From contig SAQG01000013.1 of the NCBI GenBank assembly GCA_004020315.1, forward strand, positions 90,719 through 154,718: DNA of 64,000 nt. The letters run 5' to 3'. The position numbers and the translations under genes were made by a program. Below the pieces are notes generated by a model. That model searched no databases. It worked only from the letters and a program-made list of their open reading frames with translations, and was not told where the DNA came from. The DNA comes from Mesorhizobium sp. (GTDB lineage: Bacteria; Pseudomonadota; Alphaproteobacteria; Rhizobiales; Rhizobiaceae). Positions 55,797 to 64,000 of this stretch are shown here, piece after piece. How positions within the stretch are numbered: position 1 is the stretch's first letter; each line of letters begins with the position of its first letter.

Positions 55797-56312
55797 ATGG
55801 CTGACAGCTTTCCCAGCTTCCACGATGGCTATCTGACCGGCATCCAGGTCGCCGAGGGGCAGGCGATGATCAGTCTTAGACAATTGAAGGGCGCCTGCTA
55901 CGAACTGCGGCTTGACGGGGTGGAATTGCTCCAAATTGAAGATTTCCGCCAGGGCAATATAATCGACCGTCTGGAGATCATTACCGGACGAGAGCCTGAC
56001 GGCAGCTGGTACCTGGAACGTCTCTCTCCGGTCCCTCATCCATCGGCTGCAGCCCGCTATCACGATGCTCACGCCAAAAGCTTGGCCGCCCTGGTCGCAG
56101 GAATTGTCTCCGGGGAAACCACGCTCATCGCTATCACGCCATCCTATGGGGCCGACCTCGTCGCTGTCTGCCGTGAGGCAACACTTCGTCAGGCCAACCG
56201 ACAGCCAGCTAGTCGGCCCGTCATATGTTCATTCGGTCGCTTTCGTACGTTGTGCAATCCCGGTATCGGCTGCGCGGCTAAAATGACCGACCACGCGCAT
56301 GATGCGCAGTAG
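55797..56312 (+). CDS. Hypothetical protein
   Basis: 171 residues from ATG at 55797 behind GGAGGAGTGAAA. The first ~80 residues (FPSFHDGYLTGIQVAEGQAM; LKGACYELRLDGVELLQIED) look like a beta-sandwich domain of the kind seen in small immunity-like or DUF proteins. The C-terminal third is Arg/Ala/Pro-mixed with weaker bias. No family is recognised. Confidence 0.55.
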   Translation: MADSFPSFHDGYLTGIQVAEGQAMISLRQLKGACYELRLDGVELLQIEDFRQGNIIDRLEIITGREPDGSWYLERLSPVPHPSAAARYHDAHAKSLAALVAGIVSGETTLIAITPSYGADLVAVCREATLRQANRQPASRPVICSFGRFRTLCNPGIGCAAKMTDHAHDAQ

Positions 56313-56367
56313 CGTTCATCCGCGGCCGGGCGGTAAGCCCCGCGGGCCTTGACAATCCGCCCTATTT

Positions 56368-56382
56368 GTTCTCCTTATGTTC
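56368..56382 (+). promoter_or_regulatory. LexA (SOS) box upstream of dinB
   Basis: GTTC-TCCTTAT-GTTC fits the alphaproteobacterial SOS consensus GTTC-N7-GTTC exactly. A TTGACA lies at about 56349. The box covers the upstream ATG at 56377, which argues for a later translation start. Confidence 0.85.
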
Positions 56383-56403
56383 CACACGAACCACCTCAAG
56401 ACA

Positions 56404-57681
56404 ATGCGGCGTTCGAACCGCCGTGGGCGAACGGGCCGGATGGAAGCCAACATCCTCCACGCTGATCTGGACGCCTTCTATGCCTCGGTCGAACAGTTGC
56501 TCGACCCCGCCCTGCGCGGCAAGCCGATCGCCGTCGGCGGCGGCGTCGTGCTGGCCGCGTCCTACGAGGCGAAGGCCTTTGGTGTGCGTGGCGGCATGCC
56601 GGGGCGGCGCGCGCGGGAACTCTGCCCCGGGCTGATTTTCGTCGGCGGCCATTTCAAGGACTATCAGCGGCTGGGCGATGCGGCCATCAAGGTGCTTGGC
56701 GATTTCACGCCTGTGGTCGAGCGGATTTCCATCGACGAAGCCTTTGCCGATGTCGCCGGCTGCACCCACCTGTTCGGCCCACCGGCCGAGATCGCCGGCA
56801 CGATCCGCCGCCGCGTGCGGGCCGAGCTTGGCCTGCCGATCTCGGTCGGCGTGGCGCGCACCAAGCACCTGGCCAAGATCGCCTCGCAAGTGGCCAAGCC
56901 CGACGGTCTGGTGGTCGTCGATCCGCGCCACGAGCTGGAGTTCCTGCACGATCTGCCGGTCGAACTGATGTGGGGTGTCGGTCCGGTCACCAGGGAGCGG
57001 CTGGCCGGCATCGGTGTGCGCACTATCGGCGAGCTGGCGAAGACCAACGGTGGGCCGCTGGAGCGCCTGCTCGGGCCGGCGGCAGGCGAAAAGCTCAACG
57101 CGCTGGCGTGGAACCGCGATCCGCGCAAGCTCGAGACGCAGCGCCGGGCGCGATCGGCCGGCGCGCAATCGGCGCTCGGCAGGAAACCGGCCGAGGAGGA
57201 AGTGTTCGTGCCGGCGCTGCTGCATCTGGCCGACAGGGTCGCCACCAGGCTGCGGGCGAAATCCCGGCCCGGCCGCACCGTGACGGTTCGCGTTCGCTTT
57301 GCCGATATGCGCTCGGTGACCCGCTCGGTCACGCTCGACCAGCCGATTTCGGCAACCGCGATGCTGGCCGAGATTGCCGAGGCGCTGGTGCGCAAGGTGC
57401 TTGTCGATCATCCGCACGAAAAGACCATCTCGCTCTTGGCGATCGCCGTTTCGCATCTGGAGAAGCAATCGGCCCTGCAATTGGAACTGCCGCTCGGCCT
57501 CGACGACGAGAGGCGCCGCCTCGGCACCAGGAAGGGTGCGGCGCGTTGGACCGCCGACCGCGCCATCGACAAGATCCGCGACCGCTTCGGCTGGGAGGCG
57601 GTCGGCTATGCCTCGGTTGCGCTCGGGCTGTCGCGGTCGGTTCCCGACGCCTTTCGCGAGCTGGCCGAAAAGGAATTGTGA
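56404..57681 (+). CDS. dinB: DNA polymerase IV (Y-family)
   Basis: 425 residues from ATG 56404; ATG 56440 (MEANILHADLDAF) would give 413. Catalytic motifs are DLDAFYASVEQ and ERISIDEAFADV, the thumb HhH is WGVGPVTRERLAGIGVRTIG, and the little-finger domain follows. It ends without a clear beta-clamp motif. The LexA box upstream indicates SOS induction. It copies damaged templates with low fidelity. Confidence 0.95.
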   Translation: MRRSNRRGRTGRMEANILHADLDAFYASVEQLLDPALRGKPIAVGGGVVLAASYEAKAFGVRGGMPGRRARELCPGLIFVGGHFKDYQRLGDAAIKVLGDFTPVVERISIDEAFADVAGCTHLFGPPAEIAGTIRRRVRAELGLPISVGVARTKHLAKIASQVAKPDGLVVVDPRHELEFLHDLPVELMWGVGPVTRERLAGIGVRTIGELAKTNGGPLERLLGPAAGEKLNALAWNRDPRKLETQRRARSAGAQSALGRKPAEEEVFVPALLHLADRVATRLRAKSRPGRTVTVRVRFADMRSVTRSVTLDQPISATAMLAEIAEALVRKVLVDHPHEKTISLLAIAVSHLEKQSALQLELPLGLDDERRRLGTRKGAARWTADRAIDKIRDRFGWEAVGYASVALGLSRSVPDAFRELAEKEL

Positions 57682-57694
57682 GCCGGCAGTGTAA

Positions 57695-57774
57695 GGGAGT
57701 AGGGCAGTAGGGGAAATTGGCCCTACTGCCCTACTGCCCTACTGCCCTACTGCCCTACTGCCCTACTCCCCTAC
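57695..57774. repeat. CCCTACTG octamer tandem repeat with an inverted arm
   Basis: Five perfect CCCTACTG units (57721-57760) are followed by CCCTACTC and CCCTAC, ending at the stop codon of the minus-strand gene. GGGAGTAGGGCAGTAGGGG at 57695-57713 is the same unit inverted, so the RNA can fold into a long hairpin. Its place between convergent genes suggests terminator function or replication slippage. Confidence 0.9.
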
Positions 57775-59291
57775 GCAAGCGAAGCCAGAGGCGACACGGC
57801 CGGTCCGTTCAAAGCCGTGCCATCGATAGCAAAATGCGAGCCGTGGCAGGGGCAATCCCAGCAGCGCTCGAGGGAGTTCCAGTGGACATGGCAGCCGATA
57901 TGCGTGCATGCGGCCGAGCGCTTGTAGAGCGTGCCATCCTCATCGCGAAACGCGGCGATTTTGGAGAGCCCTTCGCGAACGATGGCACCTTCGCCCGGTC
58001 GCAGCTTGTCGACGGAATCGATTTCGCCAGGCGCGATATACTCGGCAAAACTCCTGAGCGCTGTCGCATTCTCCGACAGGTAATCGCCGATCGCGCCTGC
58101 CGTCTTGCGAGACGGTTCGTAAAGTTCGCGCCAGGGGCTTTCCCCCTTCAGAATCAGGTCGGAAATCAACAGGCCGGCCACGACGCCATGGGTAATGCCC
58201 TGGCCGGAATCCCCGGTCGCCACAAAGACACGCTGGTTGCCGGGATTGCGGCCGATGAACCCCGCATAATCGACAGTCTCCATCACCTGCCCGGACCACC
58301 GGTTGGTTTCCGCGCCGACCTCGGGCACCAGCCTTTTGGTCCAGTCCGCCAGGGCCGCGAAGCGATCACCGGCATCATCGGCCTGCCCTGTTTTGTGGTC
58401 TTCACCTCCGACGATCAGGAAGTCGGTCCGACCTTCGCCAGGCTGGAGCCGAACATAGTGATAAGGGTCCTCGGTGTCCCAATAGAGGGCATCGGGTATG
58501 ATATCGCGCGCGATCTCGAACGACATCGCGTAGGTCCGATAGGGCGCTTGCTTGGTGTGGAGGGCAACCCGATCGTTGATCGGCGAGTTGGTGGCGACAA
58601 CGGCCGATTTGGCAGACACGGTAAAGCCCGAAACCGTGGTAACGCGCACGCCGCCATCAGTCTCCTCGACCTTGTCGACGATGGTATCAGCGTAAAGCGC
58701 GCCGCCGCGCGCGCGGATGCCTGCGGCCAGCCCGCGGAGATATTTGAGCGGGTGGAAGGTCGCCTGATTGGCGTATCGAAGGGCCTGCGCATCCGAGAAG
58801 CCTGCAAACGGCACGCCCTTGGTCTTCTCGACGTCGACACCGATTTTCACAGCGGCGTCCAGCTCGCGCTTGATATCGGATTCCTGCCCGCTGGAAGCCG
58901 GGAAGAGAAAGCCGTCGAGGCGCCGGAAATCGCACGCGATACGCTCCGTCTCCTGGATTGATTGGATACGGTCGATAGCGGCCGATTGGCTTTGGTAGTA
59001 GATCCGCGCCAGGTCCTCACCGCGCAATTTGGTCAGTTCCGAAAAGTAGTCGTCGCAGATGGATGACAGGTGTGCAGTGGTGCGAGCCGTCATGCCGCTT
59101 CCGATCCGGCCGCGATCGAGGACAGCCACCTTTTGCCGGGCGACGGCCAGTTCGTAGGCGACCGACAGTCCGGCAATGCCAGACCCGACGACCACGACAT
59201 CGACCTGTTCGCTCTGCCCGAGCGGCACCGCATCGGGCGCCACTTCGGTCGCCGTCCAGAGGGATACAGTCCTTTCGTCGCTCACATTCAT
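57771..59291 (-). CDS. FAD-dependent oxidoreductase with C-terminal Rieske domain
   Basis: 506 residues. The N-terminal DAO-type domain has the dinucleotide motif VVVGSGIAGLSVAYE, and residues about 50-390 follow the glycine/amino-acid oxidase fold. The last ~100 residues form a Rieske [2Fe-2S] domain with CTHIGC and CPCHGSHF. Such fusions occur in soil bacteria; the substrate is unknown. It ends in the octamer repeat. Confidence 0.92.
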   Translation of the reverse strand: MNVSDERTVSLWTATEVAPDAVPLGQSEQVDVVVVGSGIAGLSVAYELAVARQKVAVLDRGRIGSGMTARTTAHLSSICDDYFSELTKLRGEDLARIYYQSQSAAIDRIQSIQETERIACDFRRLDGFLFPASSGQESDIKRELDAAVKIGVDVEKTKGVPFAGFSDAQALRYANQATFHPLKYLRGLAAGIRARGGALYADTIVDKVEETDGGVRVTTVSGFTVSAKSAVVATNSPINDRVALHTKQAPYRTYAMSFEIARDIIPDALYWDTEDPYHYVRLQPGEGRTDFLIVGGEDHKTGQADDAGDRFAALADWTKRLVPEVGAETNRWSGQVMETVDYAGFIGRNPGNQRVFVATGDSGQGITHGVVAGLLISDLILKGESPWRELYEPSRKTAGAIGDYLSENATALRSFAEYIAPGEIDSVDKLRPGEGAIVREGLSKIAAFRDEDGTLYKRSAACTHIGCHVHWNSLERCWDCPCHGSHFAIDGTALNGPAVSPLASLA

Positions 59292-59498
59292 TGGCGGAAC
59301 CTCCCATCCACGACATTCGGTAAACGGACGCGAGGATTCAAAGTTCCTCCACAGCTTTGAATGCCGGTGTAATGCTGAGTTTCGACTCTCGCGGGTTGCG
59401 GATGAGGATTGCTGGCGCGGCAGGTGCGCGGGGCACCTAAACGAAGGGGCTGCTAGTATTCCTGGGAGATTCTAGCCACACCGTTCCGAGGAATGTAG

Positions 59499-59783
59499 CT
59501 AGATGCCGGTCGACGGCGGCGCTGTCGGCAAGCCCAGCGCGATCAGGGTCGTCGGCAATCGGGCCTTGGGTTTCGAGAACCGGAACAGGGCGTACTTTGG
59601 GTATGCGAGCGTCCGCGTCTGATGCGAGAGGTCCAGCAGCGTTACGCCGCCTGCCGCCCCGGCCCGAATTGGACTGAAGCCAGGCGCGACGACGGCAGCG
59701 AGGGGCACAAGCGCGTCGAGAAGGGCCGCCCGTCGCTGCTCCCATCGAAGATCACCAATCGATGTCGTTGCAATGCCGCCCAA
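59499..59783 (-). CDS. Hypothetical small protein
   Basis: 94 residues (IGDLRWEQRRAALLDALVPL; VVAPGFSPIRAGAAGGVTLL; RLPTTLIALGLPTAPPSTGI). Plausible codon bias, but no RBS and no known family. The gene lies between the oxidoreductase and the 59802 gene on the same strand. Confidence 0.4.
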   Translation of the reverse strand: MGGIATTSIGDLRWEQRRAALLDALVPLAAVVAPGFSPIRAGAAGGVTLLDLSHQTRTLAYPKYALFRFSKPKARLPTTLIALGLPTAPPSTGI

Positions 59784-59801
59784 CGGTCAGTGCCGGCCGG
59801 C

Positions 59802-60581
59802 CTAGTTGCTGGCCAGTTCGTAAAGCAGGGTGGTTCTGATGTGCCGCCCGGGTTCGCCCTCCACCGAAAGGGCCGCCTCCAAAAGCTTGGCGAATGCCGG
59901 GCACAAGTCCTTGTAATCCTGATTTGAACTCACGATGGCCTCCATATCGCCTTGCGTCCCGCCAGCGGCGATGAAAGCGGTGACGAGCATCTCCCAGTCT
60001 CCGTCACCGGCCTCCACCGCCGGCAGGCCACTGTTCTTCGCAGTCGCGATGGCGTGGAACAGAGCTACCGCTGCCTTGTCCATGGCTGCCATCATTTCAT
60101 GATCGTTGACGGTCAGGGCGATCGGACCACTGGCCACATACCGATTGCAAGTGACGGCGGATTCCCCCGTCATCACGTGGTTCAACATGTCAAGTTGGGC
60201 GTGAAGCGCCCCCGAGGCGCTCCCATCAGGCGCGGATCGCAACAGCGAGGCGTATCTGTGCCGCAGATCAACGACTGTAGCCATGCTCGCATCGCGAACC
60301 TGTTCGTAACCGCCGCGCGATTTGGCGACGGCCACTAATTTCTGAACGAGTTTGTCATAGTCCTCAGGGAGCTCCTGCTTGAGGGCCCGAAACAACTGGA
60401 ATTCCTGTTGCTGCAATTGCTCGCTTATCCCGGCGGCCGTCGGCGTTCTGTCCGTCGCCATCTGGTAGAGATACTTGCCGCCGGCGAAGCCAAGCACCCA
60501 AGGCAGGGCTTTCACCAGAACCAACGATCCTATGGCCGCCGCAGCCACCGCAGCCGCCGTCGTGCATTTCCAATTCGCCAT
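59802..60581 (-). CDS. Hypothetical protein with N-terminal membrane helix
   Basis: 259 residues from ATG at 60581. An N-terminal hydrophobic segment (AAAVAAAAIGSLVLVKALPW, VLGFAGGKYL) may be a signal anchor. The rest is helical (QQQEFQLFRALKQELPEDYD; DWEMLVTAFIAAGGTQGDME), suggesting an exported or membrane-tethered helical domain. No family is recognised. Confidence 0.6.
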   Translation of the reverse strand: MANWKCTTAAAVAAAAIGSLVLVKALPWVLGFAGGKYLYQMATDRTPTAAGISEQLQQQEFQLFRALKQELPEDYDKLVQKLVAVAKSRGGYEQVRDASMATVVDLRHRYASLLRSAPDGSASGALHAQLDMLNHVMTGESAVTCNRYVASGPIALTVNDHEMMAAMDKAAVALFHAIATAKNSGLPAVEAGDGDWEMLVTAFIAAGGTQGDMEAIVSSNQDYKDLCPAFAKLLEAALSVEGEPGRHIRTTLLYELASN

Positions 60582-60761
60582 TTTCTCTGGCCCCCAAAAC
60601 GCCACCCCCCACGACCTCTAGCCGGTCAAGCCGGCATAGTTCTCCCTTTGTTCTGGTGAAAACGCAAGTAAAAATTGTCGGTTCGCGAAAAAGCAATCAT
60701 TGCGATAAGCTCACAGGCTTGGAACTCAGGCGCTCCTAATGCAGAGCGGCGGCCCTGGTCG

Positions 60762-61640
60762 TCAGACCATAACCGTTGCGCTGCCCCAGGCGATGAGGGC
60801 AATGCCGGCTGCCCGGCCAACCCACTGGCCGGCAGGAAACAGCTTTTCAACCAGCACCAGAATGGCGAGCGCGGCAACCCACACCAAATTCATTATGCCC
60901 CCCACGAACAACAGCGCCATTAGCATCCAGCAGCATCCGACACAAAACGCCCCGTGCAATGCGCCCAAACGCAGCGCGCCAAGTGCGTGCGGACGCCAGT
61001 GCCGGGAAAGGAACGCCGTCGGCGTCCGGCAATGCGACAGGCAGGCGTTCTTGAGCGGTGAGAGCTGATACAGGCCCGCGGCGATCAGGACGATGGCTGA
61101 AAACCAGCGGCTCTGCGAATTCATCATCGTCACGGAAACGAAGGCCTCGCGTTCGAGCAGCCAATGCAACGCGGTCGCCGCGACGGCAAACCCCAGCCAG
61201 ACCAGGAGGTAGCCTGCCATGAATACGCCGGTGGGCGCGAGCTTGTCCTGGATCTGACCCTGTGCGAGCGCATGGCGATGCACGCGCGCATAGAGCAGGA
61301 TGGTCGGCGCCGCACTCGGGGACATCATGGCGACCATCATGACCCACCACATGGCGATCATCAGCGCCCAGATCGCCGGCCCCCAGACCCGCGGTTCCGT
61401 CGCCGTGGCCATTGCGCTCATGTCCATGCCCGGCATGTCCATACCGGGCATATCGGAGGTCATGTTCGGAGCTTGCTGGTGGGGGAATAGCGCGAGCCTC
61501 GACATCTCCCACGCATTCATGCCGAGCCCTGCACCGGCGACGATATAAAGCCAGGCCAGCAGGCACAGCGCCACCACTCCCGCAATCGTGATGACGCGGT
61601 CGCGTCTGAGCAGGCGTTCCAGTGGCGACGCGCCGTCCAT
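60762..61640 (-). CDS. DUF2182 integral membrane protein (putative metal-binding)
   Basis: 292 residues with about seven hydrophobic helices. The DUF2182 core is visible (WALMIAMWWVMMVAMMSPSA near 95; GALRLGALHGAFCVGCCWML near 230). The periplasmic loop after helix 1 holds a Met/Asp motif (DMPGMDMPGMDMSAM). CxxCC in the C-terminal helix is conserved in the family. The partner gene DUF1326 lies 8 bp upstream, as in many genomes. Its role is unproven; a copper- or heavy-metal-linked function is suggested by the Met-rich loop. Confidence 0.88.
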   Translation of the reverse strand: MDGASPLERLLRRDRVITIAGVVALCLLAWLYIVAGAGLGMNAWEMSRLALFPHQQAPNMTSDMPGMDMPGMDMSAMATATEPRVWGPAIWALMIAMWWVMMVAMMSPSAAPTILLYARVHRHALAQGQIQDKLAPTGVFMAGYLLVWLGFAVAATALHWLLEREAFVSVTMMNSQSRWFSAIVLIAAGLYQLSPLKNACLSHCRTPTAFLSRHWRPHALGALRLGALHGAFCVGCCWMLMALLFVGGIMNLVWVAALAILVLVEKLFPAGQWVGRAAGIALIAWGSATVMV

Positions 61641-61648
61641 GCGACGCG

Positions 61649-62281
61649 TCAGGCCCGCACCACCCCGTGATTGTTGAGATGCAGCCGCGCGAACTGGCCG
61701 TAACTGTCCTTCATGCTCACCTGAACCGGCCCGCTGGTTGTGCTCGAAGCGCTGCCGATCTCGGCGACCGCATATTCGAAGCCGTTCGGCAACACGATCT
61801 GAGCCCGCGAGTCCGCGCCCGTCACCTTGTTGCGGATCGGTTCGCCGACGGTTTCGATGTAGTCCTTGACGAAGATGCGGCCCCTGCGGCCGTCGATATC
61901 GAGGTCGAGATCGATCTTGGTGAAAACCGGCTCATTCATTTTTGTCACGGTTGAGGCGTAGACGGCGAACATCGTCGCGAACGGGTCGGTGTCCTGGCCG
62001 GTCATGATGCGCAGCAGCGCCTGACGCTGCCGGTCGGTTGCGCTCTCGTCGACGAAAGCGATGGCTTCGCCATTGCCTTCATGGATCGCGCCAGGCCATT
62101 TGAAGATCGCGGCGATCCGGAGGCCGTCGAGGGCGGTCTCGCCATGATGACCCTCATCGATCTGGATGCCCGCCACCGCATGGCAATGGCCCTTGTCGGG
62201 CAGCGCATTGAATTGACAGTTGCAGCCATATTCGCAGGTGCAATTGACGAGTTCCCGTCCCTTGATTTCCCAAGACGTCAT
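61649..62281 (-). CDS. DUF1326 protein
   Basis: 210 residues with the DUF1326 N-terminal Cys motif CTCEYGCNC and later FKWPGAIHEGNGEAIAFVDE and VKDYIETVGEPIRNKV. The Cys cluster suggests metal or Fe-S binding. DUF1326 and DUF2182 genes are commonly adjacent, and the 8-bp gap here indicates one transcript with DUF1326 first. Confidence 0.88.
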   Translation of the reverse strand: MTSWEIKGRELVNCTCEYGCNCQFNALPDKGHCHAVAGIQIDEGHHGETALDGLRIAAIFKWPGAIHEGNGEAIAFVDESATDRQRQALLRIMTGQDTDPFATMFAVYASTVTKMNEPVFTKIDLDLDIDGRRGRIFVKDYIETVGEPIRNKVTGADSRAQIVLPNGFEYAVAEIGSASSTTSGPVQVSMKDSYGQFARLHLNNHGVVRA

Positions 62282-62792
62282 GCTGTCCTCCCTGATGTCG
62301 AAATATTAGACCACCATCATACACCTGCGCCGGCCGCACCGCCATCCTGTCGCGCCATGGAAGACGGCAGCCCATCGCGCCTTGTCGCTGAAATTGGGTG
62401 AACGTGCGCCTTGGAGATCGTGAGGCCGATATCGGAACGGTAGAAATGCGATCGGAACGGGCCGTTCCGGCCGCACCCGCGAAGGTCCCGAAATAACCCA
62501 AAAGCGGTCGTTTCCTATAGCGATCCGAGCGGAAATCGGTCTCGAATGCTGCAATCATCACCATGTCCCGTCCAGGTTGTGGACACTTCCTTCTCAAAGG
62601 CGCACTCTTGGCGTGCGAAACGCGAGCTAGTGTTTCGTCCAATGCTTCACATGCTTGACTTGCGTCGGTGATTGCCTGACCTATCCGGATACTTCCGGCT
62701 GGGCAGACCTCACATTGTGTCGCCTATCCGTGATCAGGCTACGGCCTAAGGCACGTTGCAGCCCGTTCCGGATCAACTGGGAGGTAAACGAC
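62282..62792. other. Intergenic stretch with no supported gene
   Basis: About 510 bases between divergent genes. Promoters for the DUF1326 operon and the molybdoenzyme should lie here, but no clear box was recognised. A CGGAACGGGCCGTTCCG palindrome is at about 62453-62469. Confidence 0.5.
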
Positions 62793-63950
62793 ATGCCTGA
62801 TTTTCAGCGCAGAGAACTTCTTGTTAAAGGAAGCGCGGCTCTTGCCGCAATTGCTGCTCTCTATACTTCGCGTCGGGCTTACGCTTTTCCAACACGGCCG
62901 AGCGAGGAGGTTATTCCGTGGCTGGACCAGCCGACCGAAAATCCCGATCCGGTCGGTATCCAGAAGCAGCTTGTCTGGGAGGATTTGGATAGCTGGATAA
63001 CTCCAAACCACAAGTTCTTCAGCATCTCGCATTTCAACCGACCAACGATCGACGAGAAGACATGGTCGATGGAGATCGGAGGCCTGGTCAAGAAGCCCCT
63101 GGAGTTAACGCTCGCCGACATCAAGGCGCGACCGCGGCAGGAGGTCGTTTTCACAGTGGAATGCTCGGGCAACCACGGGTTTCCCTTTTTCACCGGCGGC
63201 ATCGGCAATGCCCGCTGGGCTGGGACGCCGCTCGCCCCGATCCTCGAGGAAGCCGGCGTTCTGGAAAATGGCATCGAGGTAGTCTTTTTCGGTACTGACA
63301 AAGGCGAGGTCCCGATACGCGACGTCAAGATGCAGCAGAACTTCGCTCGCAGCATGTCGCTCGCCGACGCGATGAACCCCGACAATCTACTCTGCTATGA
63401 AATGAACGGAACGGCCTTGCCGCCGGCCAACGGTTTTCCGCTGCGGCTGATTGCTCCGGGCTGGTACGGGATCGCCAACGTCAAGTGGCTGGAGCGCATC
63501 GAGGTTCGCGACACCCGCTTCATGAGCCTTCTGATGGCCCGTGACTATGTCACCATCCGGGAGGAAGAGCACAACGGCGAGACCGTGTGGACCGAGAACT
63601 CAGTCGGCCGAGCACGGATAAAGTCCGCGCCTGCGAAGGTCACCCGGAAAGACTCAAACTATCGCGTCATTGGGGCAGCCTGGGGGGCACCGATCGACCA
63701 GGTCGAAGTGCAAATCGATCAGGCGCCTTGGGCCTCAGCGATCATTGACCGCAGTGAGGAGGCCGAACACGCCTGGAAGATTTGGTCCCTGGATTGGCTA
63801 AATCCCTCTCCCGGCGAACACACGGTGACCTCGCGCGCGGTCAGCACCACGGGACAAGTTCAACCGGCAATGGACGATCCCTTGATTGCCAAGAAACACA
63901 CATACTGGGAAAGCAATGGCCAGGTGACGCGCCGCGTGCGTGTCGACTAG
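62793..63950 (+). CDS. Sulfite-oxidase-type molybdopterin enzyme (SoxC/YedY-like)
   Basis: 385 residues from ATG at 62793 (RBS GGGAGGTAAACGAC). A RRELLVKGSAALAAIAAL start looks like a Tat signal. The molybdenum-ligand Cys is in VFTVECSGNHGFP; HFNRPTIDEKTWSMEIGGLV is the sulfite-oxidase opening, and a dimerisation domain ends the protein (SRAVSTTGQVQP). It probably oxidises sulfite or a related compound in the periplasm. A cytochrome partner gene (SoxD-like) would lie beyond the window. Confidence 0.9.
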   Translation: MPDFQRRELLVKGSAALAAIAALYTSRRAYAFPTRPSEEVIPWLDQPTENPDPVGIQKQLVWEDLDSWITPNHKFFSISHFNRPTIDEKTWSMEIGGLVKKPLELTLADIKARPRQEVVFTVECSGNHGFPFFTGGIGNARWAGTPLAPILEEAGVLENGIEVVFFGTDKGEVPIRDVKMQQNFARSMSLADAMNPDNLLCYEMNGTALPPANGFPLRLIAPGWYGIANVKWLERIEVRDTRFMSLLMARDYVTIREEEHNGETVWTENSVGRARIKSAPAKVTRKDSNYRVIGAAWGAPIDQVEVQIDQAPWASAIIDRSEEAEHAWKIWSLDWLNPSPGEHTVTSRAVSTTGQVQPAMDDPLIAKKHTYWESNGQVTRRVRVD

Positions 63951-64000
63951 GGCGTGAACTCATTAACGGCTGGCAGAAGGGCCAGGAAGTGAGATAGCGC

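Overview
The window is high-GC DNA with the gene content of an alphaproteobacterium of the order Rhizobiales, most likely Mesorhizobium or a close relative. This rests on the whole set of features: a Ku/LigD end-joining locus, GcrA-like, DUF982 and Usg proteins, RpiR-controlled sugar ABC operons, an alphaproteobacterial LexA box (GTTC-N7-GTTC), a CIRCE element, a ROSE-like RNA thermometer, and intergenic palindromic elements of rhizobial type. It reads as chromosomal. No rRNA, tRNA, CRISPR array, transposase or complete prophage was seen.

Layout. 0-7.7 kb: a membrane protein cut by the window edge, a GFA-family protein, exonuclease III (xthA), an alpha/beta hydrolase, a TPR protein whose start overlaps the ku stop, ku, ligD and a small conserved protein. 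7.9-12.8 kb: an aldo/keto reductase followed by a complete sugar ABC transporter. 13-19 kb: a stress block with an HTH/DUF982 ORF, groES-groEL under CIRCE, a Usg protein, small rhizobial proteins and two Hsp20 genes, the first behind a ROSE-like leader. 19-21.8 kb: a gene-poor stretch with a frameshifted EF-hand gene, a RidA protein, a 34-residue membrane peptide, a highly structured intergenic region that may encode a non-coding RNA, and a truncated EF-hand gene. 21.8-28.3 kb: a six-gene minus-strand sugar operon (isomerase, binding protein, ATPase, permease, RpiR regulator, PfkB kinase).

28.7-34.5 kb holds the most interesting block: six tightly coupled plus-strand genes resembling the poorly characterised E. 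coli ynbABCD locus. They encode a CDP-alcohol phosphatidyltransferase, an alpha/beta hydrolase-methyltransferase fusion, a PAP2-dual-specificity phosphatase fusion, a small membrane protein, a PlsC-type acyltransferase and a CDP-diglyceride synthase. Together they could make, remodel and dephosphorylate an unidentified phospholipid. 34.5-42 kb: an AI-2E family transporter, an unrecognised HTH-like protein facing two small exported proteins that share a 38-bp upstream element, a frameshifted cupin gene, an SPW protein and an OafA-type acyltransferase. 42-46.7 kb: a sulfonate-type organosulfur operon. 47-50 kb: a DUF922 metallopeptidase-like protein, a DUF559 protein, and divergent epmA and efp.

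50-64 kb: a 46-residue membrane peptide, a DUF2285 protein of the kind carried by integrative elements, DUF6456-like and GcrA-like genes, an S24/HTH repressor with an operator-like motif that recurs 1.2 kb away, a GNAT acetyltransferase, a dinB polymerase with a LexA box, an octamer tandem repeat, an FAD-Rieske oxidoreductase, an adjacent DUF1326-DUF2182 pair with a Met-rich putative metal-binding loop, and a sulfite-oxidase-type molybdoenzyme. All calls come from reading the sequence and from family knowledge; no database search was run.
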